This document shows positions 1-6,627 of a DNA stretch of 7,912 nucleotides, piece after piece. The notes under the pieces were generated by a model that had not been told where the DNA came from, searched no databases, and saw nothing but the letters and a program-made list of their open reading frames with translations. Made by a program: the position numbers and the translations under genes. Each line of letters begins with the position of its first letter. Position 1 is the first letter of the stretch. The stretch covers positions 1-7,912 of the forward strand of contig RFZH01000107.1 in assembly GCA_009920815.1 (NCBI GenBank), in the 5' to 3' direction. This stretch comes from Paracoccaceae bacterium (GTDB lineage Bacteria > Pseudomonadota > Alphaproteobacteria > Rhodobacterales > Rhodobacteraceae).

Positions 1-1887
1 ACCTCAATCGCAACAGTTTCGATCTCTGGCAGTTTTCGGGAAAAATTAGCCGCAATTTCAGCGGCCGGTTTTGATGGAATCGAAATTTTTGAACAAGATT
101 TCATCGCTGATCCAGGTAGCCCGCGTGACATCGGTGCAATGATCCGCGACATGGGTTTGGACATCACCCTGTTCCAACCCTTTCGTGACTTCGAAGGGCT
201 TTCCGGCGCTCAGCGCGTCAAAGCGTTTGAGCGCGCTCGACGCAAATTCGATGTGATGAACCAACTTGGGACTGATCTCATACTAGTATGTTCGTCACTG
301 CATCCAGACGCCCTAGGTGGCATTGACCGTTTGGCGCAGGATTTTCATGATCTTGGAGATCTGGCAGCACAATTCGAAGTCCGCGTCGGTTACGAAGCCT
401 TGGCGTGGGGCAAACATATTAGCGATCACCGGGACGTTTGGGAAATTGTTCGCCGCGCCGGCCATTCAAACGTCGGCGTCATTCTGGACAGCTTTCATAC
501 ATTGGCCCGCAAGATTGACCCTAACTCAATCCAATCTATCCCAGGGGACAAGATCTTTTTCGTACAACTGGCCGATGCCCCACAAATCGATATGGATCTG
601 CTCTATTGGTCGCGACACTTTCGCAATATGCCAGGAGAAGGTGATTTGGCCGTTACCGATTTCATGCGGGCCGTCTGTGCGACAGGGTATAGCGGGCCAA
701 TCAGTCTAGAGATATTCAACGATCAATTCCGTGGCGGTAACCCAAGCCTGCTGGCCAAAGATGGATACCGTTCACTGATTAATTTGATGGACACCGTGTA
801 TCGCACCACTGTTCCTGCTATTGCACCCAGCGCGCCCCTACTGCCGAAACCCAGCCAAGTCGACGGCATTGAATTCATTGAATTCGCCACCTCTGAAAAA
901 GATGCGAACAGTCTGTGTGCGACACTAATCGCAATGGGCTTTACACATGTCGCAAATCACATCGCCAAGGACGTCGCCCTCTGGCAGCAAGGCAATATTC
1001 GTATCGTTTTGAACAAGGACCGCGGCGGATTTGCGCATTCATCCTATCTGGCGCATGGTACGGGGATTTGTGACATCGGTCTTCGTGTCGAAAACGCAGA
1101 GGACACAGTCGCACGTGCAAAGGCCATGGGCACGGCGACCTTTGAACAAGATTTGGGCAACGGCGAACTGCGCATCCCAGCAATTCGTGGGGTCGGCGGG
1201 TCTGTGCTTCATTTCATTGGCCGCGACAGTGCCCAGTCAAAAGTCTGGGACGTCGAGTTCATAGCCCATCACCAAAACGATGTGATCGGTGCTGGGCTAA
1301 CACAGGTCGATCATATCGCCGAGACGATGAATTACGACGAAATGCTTTCGTGGTCGCTATTTTATCGCGCTATTTTCGACATGGAAAAAACACCGATGGT
1401 CGATGTGATTGACCCAGATGGGTTGGTTCGGTCCCAGGCTATCGCAGATCGCAATCGAACGACCCGTTTTACCCTAAACGGCGCAGAAACCCATCGTACC
1501 CTTGCGGGGCACTTTCTAGCTGATAGCTTTAGTGGCGCGGTGCAACATGTGGCGTTTGCATGCGATGATATTTTTGCAACCGCGCGCGACATGCAATCGC
1601 GGGGCTTTGAAACGCTGCCCATGTCATCGAACTATTACGATGATATCGCCTCGCGCTTTGATATTGCGCCTGAGGTCCTAGCACAGATGCAAGACCTCAA
1701 CATCCTGATGGACCGCGATGAAGCGGGCGAGCTTTTTCATTTCTACTCTAAACCCTTTGGCCGCGGGATGTTTTTCGAAGTCGTGCAACGCACGCGCACC
1801 TATGACGGCTATGGCGCGCCGAACGCGCCATTCCGCATTGCGGCGCAGAAACGCCTGCTGCGTTCCAAAGGTATCCCAAAGCTCTGA
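1..1887 (+). CDS. quiC: 3-dehydroshikimate dehydratase fused to HPPD-like domain (5' end cut)
   Basis: This enzyme should dehydrate 3-dehydroshikimate to protocatechuate, the step that sends quinate and shikimate into the protocatechuate ring-cleavage pathway in the cytoplasm. The frame is open from base 1 and begins TSIATVSISGSFREKL, a family-typical N-terminus, so only about two or three codons are missing; the 628 visible residues match the roughly 630-residue bacterial QuiC fusions. Window residues 1-270 form a sugar-phosphate isomerase-like TIM barrel with the expected metal ligands: Glu132 (GYEAL), Asp163 (LDSFH), Gln189 (VQLAD) and Glu237 (SLEIF). Their spacing agrees, as I recall it, with Pseudomonas QuiC1 after a two-residue shift. 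From about residue 285 a VOC/HPPD-like domain follows and keeps a 2-His-1-Glu iron site: His438 (VDHIAE), His516 (QHVAF), Glu593 (FFEVV). The activity of that second domain is not predictable here. Internal ATG codons such as 139 are not the true start. The promoter lies outside the window. Confidence 0.93.
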   Translation, partial: TSIATVSISGSFREKLAAISAAGFDGIEIFEQDFIADPGSPRDIGAMIRDMGLDITLFQPFRDFEGLSGAQRVKAFERARRKFDVMNQLGTDLILVCSSLHPDALGGIDRLAQDFHDLGDLAAQFEVRVGYEALAWGKHISDHRDVWEIVRRAGHSNVGVILDSFHTLARKIDPNSIQSIPGDKIFFVQLADAPQIDMDLLYWSRHFRNMPGEGDLAVTDFMRAVCATGYSGPISLEIFNDQFRGGNPSLLAKDGYRSLINLMDTVYRTTVPAIAPSAPLLPKPSQVDGIEFIEFATSEKDANSLCATLIAMGFTHVANHIAKDVALWQQGNIRIVLNKDRGGFAHSSYLAHGTGICDIGLRVENAEDTVARAKAMGTATFEQDLGNGELRIPAIRGVGGSVLHFIGRDSAQSKVWDVEFIAHHQNDVIGAGLTQVDHIAETMNYDEMLSWSLFYRAIFDMEKTPMVDVIDPDGLVRSQAIADRNRTTRFTLNGAETHRTLAGHFLADSFSGAVQHVAFACDDIFATARDMQSRGFETLPMSSNYYDDIASRFDIAPEVLAQMQDLNILMDRDEAGELFHFYSKPFGRGMFFEVVQRTRTYDGYGAPNAPFRIAAQKRLLRSKGIPKL

Positions 1888-2040
1888 TCCAGTCATCCTT
1901 TGTGAAAAAATTGAAAAGGATTCACAGGGTTGGTGGCATACCCAGCCTGTTGAAACGCACTGCAATTCTAAACAAAGCTTTCTTTCGCAACCAGGTTGTG
2001 AAAAACTTAAACCCATCTCAAAATCGATTTAGGTCTTGCA

Positions 2041-2508
2041 ATGAACAAACCCGCTGAACCAAGATTAGTCCACGTCACCGACCTAACGGTTGAATTGGCG
2101 GCCCCCATCGAAATGGGCAACGGCCGCGGCGGTCTGCGGCGGATTATTCCCATCATCGGCGGTCAGGCCCATGGGCCAAAACTTACAGGGCGCATTTTGA
2201 ACCTTGGCGCAGATTGGCAAACCATATTTCACGATGGTCTAGCAGAATTGGACACACGGTATGGCATTGAAACACATGACGGGGCTACGATTGAAATCAT
2301 AAATTACGGTTATCGTCATGGGCCAGCCCACGTGATGCAAGATCTGGCGGCAGGCAAAGATGTTGCCCCTGATGCATATTATATGAGAACACAGGCCCGG
2401 CTTGAAACAGGTGATCCGCGCTATGATTGGGTCAACCGTATCCTGTTTGTAGGATCGGGTGCGCGCTTTCCAAATCAGGTAATGATGTCCCTCTATGCCA
2501 TCGATTAA
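2041..2508 (+). CDS. DUF3237 domain-containing protein
   Basis: A 155-residue protein that fits the DUF3237 family over its whole length. No biochemical function is established for this family as far as I know. Visible family-like features are a G-rich turn with GGQAHGP at residues 40-46, GADW at 56-59, an ETGDPRYDW segment at 122-130, and the C-terminal FVGSGARFP stretch at 137-144 that leads into a final strand. There is no signal peptide or membrane segment, so it should be cytoplasmic. The ATG has only a weak Shine-Dalgarno (AGG about 7 bases upstream). It lies 153 bases after quiC and 73 bases before the marR start, all on the same strand, so it may be co-transcribed with quiC or have its own weak promoter. 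The setting suggests a role linked to an aromatic or CoA-ester metabolite, but that is only guilt by association. Confidence 0.85.
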   Translation: MNKPAEPRLVHVTDLTVELAAPIEMGNGRGGLRRIIPIIGGQAHGPKLTGRILNLGADWQTIFHDGLAELDTRYGIETHDGATIEIINYGYRHGPAHVMQDLAAGKDVAPDAYYMRTQARLETGDPRYDWVNRILFVGSGARFPNQVMMSLYAID

Positions 2509-2520
2509 GGGCTAGACAAA

Positions 2521-2541
2521 ATAGTTATTTCCCATAACTAT
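2521..2541. promoter_or_regulatory. Palindromic operator candidate upstream of marR
   Basis: A perfect inverted repeat, ATAGTTAT-N5-ATAACTAT (spacer TTCCC), lies in the 73-base gap before the marR start codon, 40 bases upstream of it. Its size and symmetry suit a homodimeric winged-helix MarR regulator. A possible -10 element, TATAAC at 2539-2544, overlaps its right arm, so binding there would block transcription of marR-fcs-P450. I saw no second copy near the other genes. The symmetry is direct observation; the regulator assignment is inference. Confidence 0.6.
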
Positions 2542-2581
2542 AACAGCCGCATAATCGTTCAAAATTAGACAAGGACGGCTG

Positions 2582-3034
2582 ATGACCACCACCGACCCCC
2601 AACAGGAAGACGCGATTTTAAGGGGCTTCATGGGCTATCGATTGAAACGCGCGATGAATGTTTTTTCATCGAACCTTGCCGTCGTGTTAAAGCCTTTTGA
2701 TCTGAGAATGATCACGTTTTCGACGCTGGCATCCGTGGTAAACACACCTGGAGTGCGCCTGAGCCAGCTAGCAGAAATTTTATCGGTTGAGCGCCCTAAC
2801 CTTGTGGCCATTGTGGATGAACTGCAAAAACGCAACCTGATTGAACGCAAACGCGATCCAAACGATCGCCGCGCCTTTGGATTATTCCCAACCAAAGCCG
2901 GTCAAACATTACTGCACGAGGCGATGCAAAATGTTGATGTGAGCGAACGCAAAATATTAGAAACCTTTTCTGACGCCGATATGGAACATCTTACCTCGCT
3001 TTTGGCAAAGATTGAAACTGCGGCAAAAGGATAA
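2582..3034 (+). CDS. MarR family transcriptional regulator
   Basis: A 150-residue winged-helix protein of normal MarR length. The DNA-binding core runs from about residue 45 to 112: a helix beginning LSQLAEIL (60-67), a recognition helix around 71-83 (RPNLVAIVDELQ), and the wing with the family signature DPNDRRAFGLFPT at 92-104. The flanking N- and C-terminal helices (about 10-40 and 115-148) would form the dimer interface. The start is supported by AAGGA at 2571-2575, six bases before the ATG. It stops five bases before fcs, so the two are almost certainly one operon. MarR proteins beside hydroxycinnamate CoA-ligase genes (for example CouR and FerC types) are usually repressors released by the CoA thioester product; feruloyl- or coumaroyl-CoA is therefore the likely inducer here. 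It probably controls itself through the palindrome at 2521-2541. Confidence 0.92.
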   Translation: MTTTDPQQEDAILRGFMGYRLKRAMNVFSSNLAVVLKPFDLRMITFSTLASVVNTPGVRLSQLAEILSVERPNLVAIVDELQKRNLIERKRDPNDRRAFGLFPTKAGQTLLHEAMQNVDVSERKILETFSDADMEHLTSLLAKIETAAKG

Positions 3035-3039
3035 AAGTC

Positions 3040-4836
3040 ATGTCCTATCACAAACATTCCATAACTGTTGATCGCACACCTGACGGTGCACTGGTGGTGA
3101 CGTCGAACCTCACGCTGGGGCCGGTTGCACATACGACAGGAAATTGGGTTGATGACTGGTCTGTCCGGCGACCAGATCAGGTATTTTTGGCAGAACGCTC
3201 TGGAGCGGGTTGGCGCAGCATAACCTATAGCGGCTTAGCACAGTCTGTGCATGCGCTGGCCGCAGGGCTATTGGGAATGGGGTTACAAAAGGGCGACCGC
3301 ATTTTGTGCCTTTCAGGGGCCAGCGTCAATCACGGCATACTAACGCTTGCGGCACAATATGTAGGCCTCGTCACCGTGCCATTAGCCGAGCAATATTCCC
3401 TGATCCCAGAGGCGCGTGGCAAATTGCACTATGCCTTTCAAAAGGTGCAACCCAAGTTGATCTATGCAGAAAGCGACGCGCAATACCAAGCATCCCTAAA
3501 CGATCCGATGTTTGCGGCTGTTCCCAAACTGGTTTCAACGCGTGGCAACCCTGCGCATCTGGCATTTGACGATCTTGTCAAAGGGGATACCAGCATTGAT
3601 GTGGCAGCCGCCCACTCTGCGGTCCAGCCAGATGATATGGCCAAAATCTTGTTCACGTCTGGGTCCACGTCAAATCCAAAGGGCGTGCCACAAACACATC
3701 GCATGATGTGCGTCAATCAATCACAATATATGGCCTGTCTACCCTTTTTGACGCAACGCCCACATGTGATTTTGGACTGGCTGCCATGGAACCACGTCTT
3801 TGCCGGAAGTTCAGATTTCAACATGGCCCTTGCCACGGGCGGTTCACTGTATCTGGACGATGGCAAACCTGTGAAAGGCTTATTTGACAGGACGTTGGAA
3901 AACATAATGTTGATGCCCGGAACGCTTGCACTGAATGTGCCCGTTGCCTATGCCATGCTGGTTGATGCGTGCCGCAAAGATGATGCGTTAAAGCAAAAAT
4001 TTTTTGGTGATCTGGACATGATATTTTATGCCGGTGCGTCGCTGCCGCGTGATGTATGGGACGCATTGGAAACCATGTCACGCGAGGTCAGCGGCAAGAT
4101 CCCATTAATGACATCAAGCTGGGGCATGACAGAAACGGCGCCGATGGCCCTGATTCACCACCAAGGCGGGGCAACATCAGGAATGATTGGTGTTCCCGCA
4201 CCCAAAGTTTCGATGAAATTATTGCCAAATGACGGTGACAGATACGAATTGCGGGTTAAAGGCCCGAATGTAATTACCGCATATTACGACGAACCCGAAA
4301 AGAACAAAACTGCGTTTGACGCGCAAGGTTATCTGATTACCGAAGACGCAGTTAAATTCGCCGACCCTGACGACCTGTGCCAAGGCGTGCTTTTTGACGG
4401 GCGGATCAGCGAAGATTTCAAGTTACTGACAGGCACTTGGGTCCAGGCGGGCATGTTACGCATGGCTGTTTTGAAATCACTGGGCGATTTAGCACAGGAC
4501 GTTGTCATTACGGGTGCCGATCGAATGGATTTGGGTATTTTGGTCTTTCCGCCAGCGCATCGTGCGACAGAGGACACGCGCGATGGTGTCGTCATAGATC
4601 CAAATTATGTCACCGAGTTAACCGAGAGGTTACACATAATGGCACAAAACACCAAAGGATCGTCGCAGCGTATCGCGCGCGCTGCAATCGTTGCGACCCC
4701 ACCATCCATCAAAGATGGGGAAATAACTGCAAAGGGAAATCTAAACAATAAGCTGGTGCTAAAACTGCGCAGCGATATCGTGGAAAAGCTATATGCGCCA
4801 AATGGTCAACGTGGCTATATTGTGGTGACGCCATGA
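3040..4836 (+). CDS. fcs: Feruloyl-CoA synthase (AMP-forming)
   Basis: Activates ferulate, and probably related hydroxycinnamates, with ATP and CoA to give the CoA thioester, AMP and pyrophosphate; a cytoplasmic ANL-superfamily enzyme. The 598 residues match the family length. Visible adenylation motifs are the P-loop FTSGSTSNPKG at 205-215, SWGMTETAP at 360-368, the hinge region DGRISEDFK around 453-461 (Asp453, Arg455), and the C-terminal catalytic lysine region TAKGNLNNK with Lys565. The N-terminal stretch with PLAEQYSLIP is typical of feruloyl-CoA synthases rather than 4-coumarate ligases of plants. The P-loop has Ser instead of the common Gly after GST; related sequences tolerate this. 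It begins five bases after marR, with AAAAGG at the marR 3' end as a weak ribosome binding site, suggesting coupling. The hydratase/aldolase and vanillin dehydrogenase that normally complete the pathway are not in this window. Exact substrate range is inference. Confidence 0.92.
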   Translation: MSYHKHSITVDRTPDGALVVTSNLTLGPVAHTTGNWVDDWSVRRPDQVFLAERSGAGWRSITYSGLAQSVHALAAGLLGMGLQKGDRILCLSGASVNHGILTLAAQYVGLVTVPLAEQYSLIPEARGKLHYAFQKVQPKLIYAESDAQYQASLNDPMFAAVPKLVSTRGNPAHLAFDDLVKGDTSIDVAAAHSAVQPDDMAKILFTSGSTSNPKGVPQTHRMMCVNQSQYMACLPFLTQRPHVILDWLPWNHVFAGSSDFNMALATGGSLYLDDGKPVKGLFDRTLENIMLMPGTLALNVPVAYAMLVDACRKDDALKQKFFGDLDMIFYAGASLPRDVWDALETMSREVSGKIPLMTSSWGMTETAPMALIHHQGGATSGMIGVPAPKVSMKLLPNDGDRYELRVKGPNVITAYYDEPEKNKTAFDAQGYLITEDAVKFADPDDLCQGVLFDGRISEDFKLLTGTWVQAGMLRMAVLKSLGDLAQDVVITGADRMDLGILVFPPAHRATEDTRDGVVIDPNYVTELTERLHIMAQNTKGSSQRIARAAIVATPPSIKDGEITAKGNLNNKLVLKLRSDIVEKLYAPNGQRGYIVVTP

Positions 4837-4925
4837 CGCGGGCGATTGGCGCAATATCACAGCCCACACTAGGCCCGCACAGTGATAAAGGTATCGGGGA
4901 GGATCAGAATGGGAACGGATTATAA
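4833..4925 (+). CDS. Possible 30-codon ORF between fcs and P450
   Basis: An ATG that overlaps the fcs stop codon as ATGA opens a 30-codon frame ending in TAA at 4923-4925, 17 bases inside the P450 gene. The product (starting MTRAIGAISQ) matches nothing I recognise and has no membrane segment. It may be a small coupled peptide, a leader that passes ribosomes to the P450 start, or chance. The overlapping junction is what can be seen; translation is unproven and I favour chance. Confidence 0.13.
   Translation: MTRAIGAISQPTLGPHSDKGIGEDQNGNGL
4896..4903 (+). promoter_or_regulatory. Ribosome binding site that fixes the P450 start
   Basis: GGGGAGGA lies five bases before the ATG at 4909. This favours that ATG over the in-frame GTG at 4882, which has no such site and would add nine residues unlike the family. 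Confidence 0.8.
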
Positions 4926-6099
4926 CAACCAAGCGCCGTTGGATACAGAGATTACAATCGACCAATTGATCCGTGATCCTTACCCAATTTATACTAGGCT
5001 ACGGGCCGTAGCCCCCGTTTTACGTGTGCAATCGGTTGGTCGTACGCTGTTAACCAAAGCGGCAGACACCAAATATGTCAAAGACAATCCCGAGCTCTTT
5101 AGCTCGGACGATCCAAATACGCCGATGAAACGTGCCTTCCGCGCCCATACTTTGATGCGTAAAGACGGTGAGGAACATGCCGCCGAACGGGGTGCAATGG
5201 CGCCCAGCTTTACCGCACGCAATATAAAAAATTGTTGGGAACCCATCTATCGCAAGATCGCCGAAGATTTCGTATCCAAATTGCCGCGCGGTGAAACCGT
5301 GGATTTGTTTCCAACACTTGCGGGCCCATTTGCTGCGCATTGTTTGAAATATCTTTTGGGCATCCCAGAGGCCAGCGATGACGATATGCAACGTTGGAGC
5401 CAGATCTTGATCGATGGTGCGGGTAATTTCGGCTGGCGCGACGAATTATTTGCCCAATGTGACGCGGCAAATGATGAAATGGACGCTTTGTTTGATGCCG
5501 CATCCGAACGGTTTCGCGTTGATCCAAACGAAAGCGCACTGTCCGTTATGGTGAATGCCGATAACCCAATTCCGAAATCGCAAATCTTTGCCAATATCAA
5601 AATTGCCATTGGTGGCGGCATCAATGAACCCCGTGATGCGCTATTAACAATCATTTATGGGCTATTGACCAACCCCGATCAATTTGCCGATGCCAAACGT
5701 GATAACCTTTGGTTGGCTGCCTTTGAAGAAGGCGTGCGTTGGGTCGCCCCTATCCAAGTAAGCTCGCGCCGCGTGACCCAAGACACGGAAATTCGCGGCT
5801 ATCATATTCCACAAGGCGACACTGTGATGACGATCCAGGCTTCGGCAAATTGGGACGAAGATATTTATGAGGATGGTCATTTATATAACATCCATCGGCC
5901 CAAAGTTGCGCATCAAGCCTTTGGAAATGGCCCGCATTTTTGCCAAGGCACCCATGTGGCGCGCCGTATGTTATCGGATATCATGTTGCCGATGCTGTTT
6001 GACAGGTTCCCGAATATGACCTTGCCTGATCCATCAGCAGTCGATTTCTGGGGCTTTGGATTCCGTGGTCCCCGTCATTTGCCGGTGACATTGAATTAA
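4909..6099 (+). CDS. Cytochrome P450, GcoA/CYP255-like
   Basis: A 396-residue soluble bacterial P450 without a membrane anchor. The heme ligand is Cys345 in FGNGPHFCQGTH, and the K-helix ExxR is Glu274-Arg277 (EEGVR). The I-helix reads AIGGGINEPRD with Glu240-Pro241 where most P450s carry the acid-alcohol pair (D/E-T). As I recall it, the aromatic O-demethylase GcoA has a similar Glu-Pro arrangement, and also a C-terminal FWGxGFRGP motif, present here at 380-388 with Phe385 matching GcoA Phe395 of the aromatic pocket. O-demethylation of a methoxylated aromatic is therefore the best guess, with formaldehyde as co-product. It needs electrons from a ferredoxin/reductase system, yet no GcoB-like reductase or ferredoxin is in the window. 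It lies 72 bases after fcs and appears to be the last gene of the marR-fcs-P450 operon. P450 identity is certain; the substrate is inference. Confidence 0.93.
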   Translation: MGTDYNNQAPLDTEITIDQLIRDPYPIYTRLRAVAPVLRVQSVGRTLLTKAADTKYVKDNPELFSSDDPNTPMKRAFRAHTLMRKDGEEHAAERGAMAPSFTARNIKNCWEPIYRKIAEDFVSKLPRGETVDLFPTLAGPFAAHCLKYLLGIPEASDDDMQRWSQILIDGAGNFGWRDELFAQCDAANDEMDALFDAASERFRVDPNESALSVMVNADNPIPKSQIFANIKIAIGGGINEPRDALLTIIYGLLTNPDQFADAKRDNLWLAAFEEGVRWVAPIQVSSRRVTQDTEIRGYHIPQGDTVMTIQASANWDEDIYEDGHLYNIHRPKVAHQAFGNGPHFCQGTHVARRMLSDIMLPMLFDRFPNMTLPDPSAVDFWGFGFRGPRHLPVTLN

Positions 6100-6109
6100 T
6101 TATCACCGG
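6082..6109 (+). terminator. Hairpin across the P450 stop codon
   Basis: CCGGTGA (6082-6088) pairs perfectly with TCACCGG (6103-6109) around a 14-base AT-rich loop holding the P450 stop codon; three more pairs can form inside. No T-run follows on either strand, so it is not a classical intrinsic terminator. It may help end or protect the operon transcript. The pairing is observed, the function inferred. Confidence 0.35.
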
Positions 6110-6155
6110 ACGATGTACACTCTGTAATCTGACACAAAATAAGATAACCAAAACC

Positions 6156-6189
6156 TTAACGCTGAATATTTCGTTAACCTTTCGTTAGG
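6156..6189 (+). promoter_or_regulatory. CtrA-like motif and TTTCGTTA repeats upstream of receiver gene
   Basis: TTAACCTTTCGTTAGG (6174-6189) is one base away from the alphaproteobacterial CtrA consensus TTAA-N7-TTAA. The same stretch holds two TTTCGTTA copies (6169-6176 and 6180-6187), 11 bases apart or about one helical turn, and an inverted pair TTAACG (6156-6161) and CGTTAA (6172-6177). It ends 45 bases before the receiver start codon, a sensible place for an activator or promoter element. The repeats are seen; CtrA binding is inference and could be chance in AT-rich DNA. Confidence 0.35.
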
Positions 6190-6234
6190 ACTTTGGAAAG
6201 AGTCTGGCTCAAAGGGCACAAACAGGGGACGAAA

Positions 6235-6627
6235 ATGGATGTGTTGATTGTTGAAGAGTGTGAAGACCTCTCCAATTTGTGGCAAAAATCATTGATCCGT
6301 GTTGGTGCAAAAGTTTGGTGTGCGCATAGTGTATCAGATGCGTTCAGTCGAATTCAGAGCCATCGGTATGACGTCATCATCCTGGATCTGATATGTGATG
6401 CGATCAACACAATGGGGATTGCAGATTTTGCCGCCTATCGTTCACCAAAATCGCAGGTTGTGTTTGTCACAAACACGAGCTTTTTCTCGGATGGGTCAAT
6501 TTTTAATCTCTGCGCGAATGCCGCGGGTATTGTCCAAAGCCATACGCCGCCAGAGGATCTGGCGGCGATGGTCCAGCATTATGCCGCCAATTCGCCCAAA
6601 GCGTCGCGGTTGTGTGGCGCCCAATAA
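6235..6627 (+). CDS. Single-domain response regulator receiver protein, partly degenerate
   Basis: A 130-residue stand-alone receiver (REC) domain with no output domain. MDVLIVEE gives strand 1 and an acidic pair Glu7-Glu8, and DVIILDL contains the presumed phospho-acceptor Asp51. The switch Thr is probably Thr79 (FVTNT). The conserved lysine expected before strand 5's loop is missing: the segment reads GIVQSHTPP, with Ser102 at the lysine position. Phosphorylation may therefore be weak or absent, or the protein may act by partner binding. The start is set by AGGGGA at 6224-6229, five bases from the ATG; an upstream in-frame ATG at 6193 lacks a site and would add 14 unlikely residues. The gene starts 135 bases after the P450, behind its own candidate promoter, and overlaps the reductase gene tail-to-tail by 49 bases. 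No histidine kinase is in the window, so its partner is unknown. Confidence 0.8.
   Translation: MDVLIVEECEDLSNLWQKSLIRVGAKVWCAHSVSDAFSRIQSHRYDVIILDLICDAINTMGIADFAAYRSPKSQVVFVTNTSFFSDGSIFNLCANAAGIVQSHTPPEDLAAMVQHYAANSPKASRLCGAQ

Noticed and set aside
139..141. ATG at 139 as start of the quiC gene
   Set aside because: The frame is open back to base 1 and the upstream residues (SIATVSISGSFREKL) are the conserved N-terminus of the family, so the gene starts just left of the window.
870..884. GAATTCATTGAATTC repeat inside quiC
   Set aside because: It simply encodes the residues EFIEF; a coincidence of two identical dipeptides, with no sign of function.
1895..1921. ATCCTTT/AAAGGAT inverted repeat after quiC as a terminator
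   Set aside because: Seven AT-rich pairs, a 13-base loop and no T-run make it too weak to call.
1718..2032. A 104-codon + strand frame spanning the quiC 3' end and the following gap
   Set aside because: It lies mostly inside quiC in another frame, has no family-like composition and no ribosome binding site; treated as a shadow.
3652..3684. Ser in place of Gly in the fcs P-loop (GSTSNPKG) as a sign of inactivation
   Set aside because: The other adenylation motifs and the catalytic lysine are intact and similar variants occur in feruloyl-CoA synthase relatives, so loss of activity is not supported.
4882..4884. GTG at 4882 as the P450 start
   Set aside because: No ribosome binding site precedes it, while GGGGAGGA sits five bases before the ATG at 4909.
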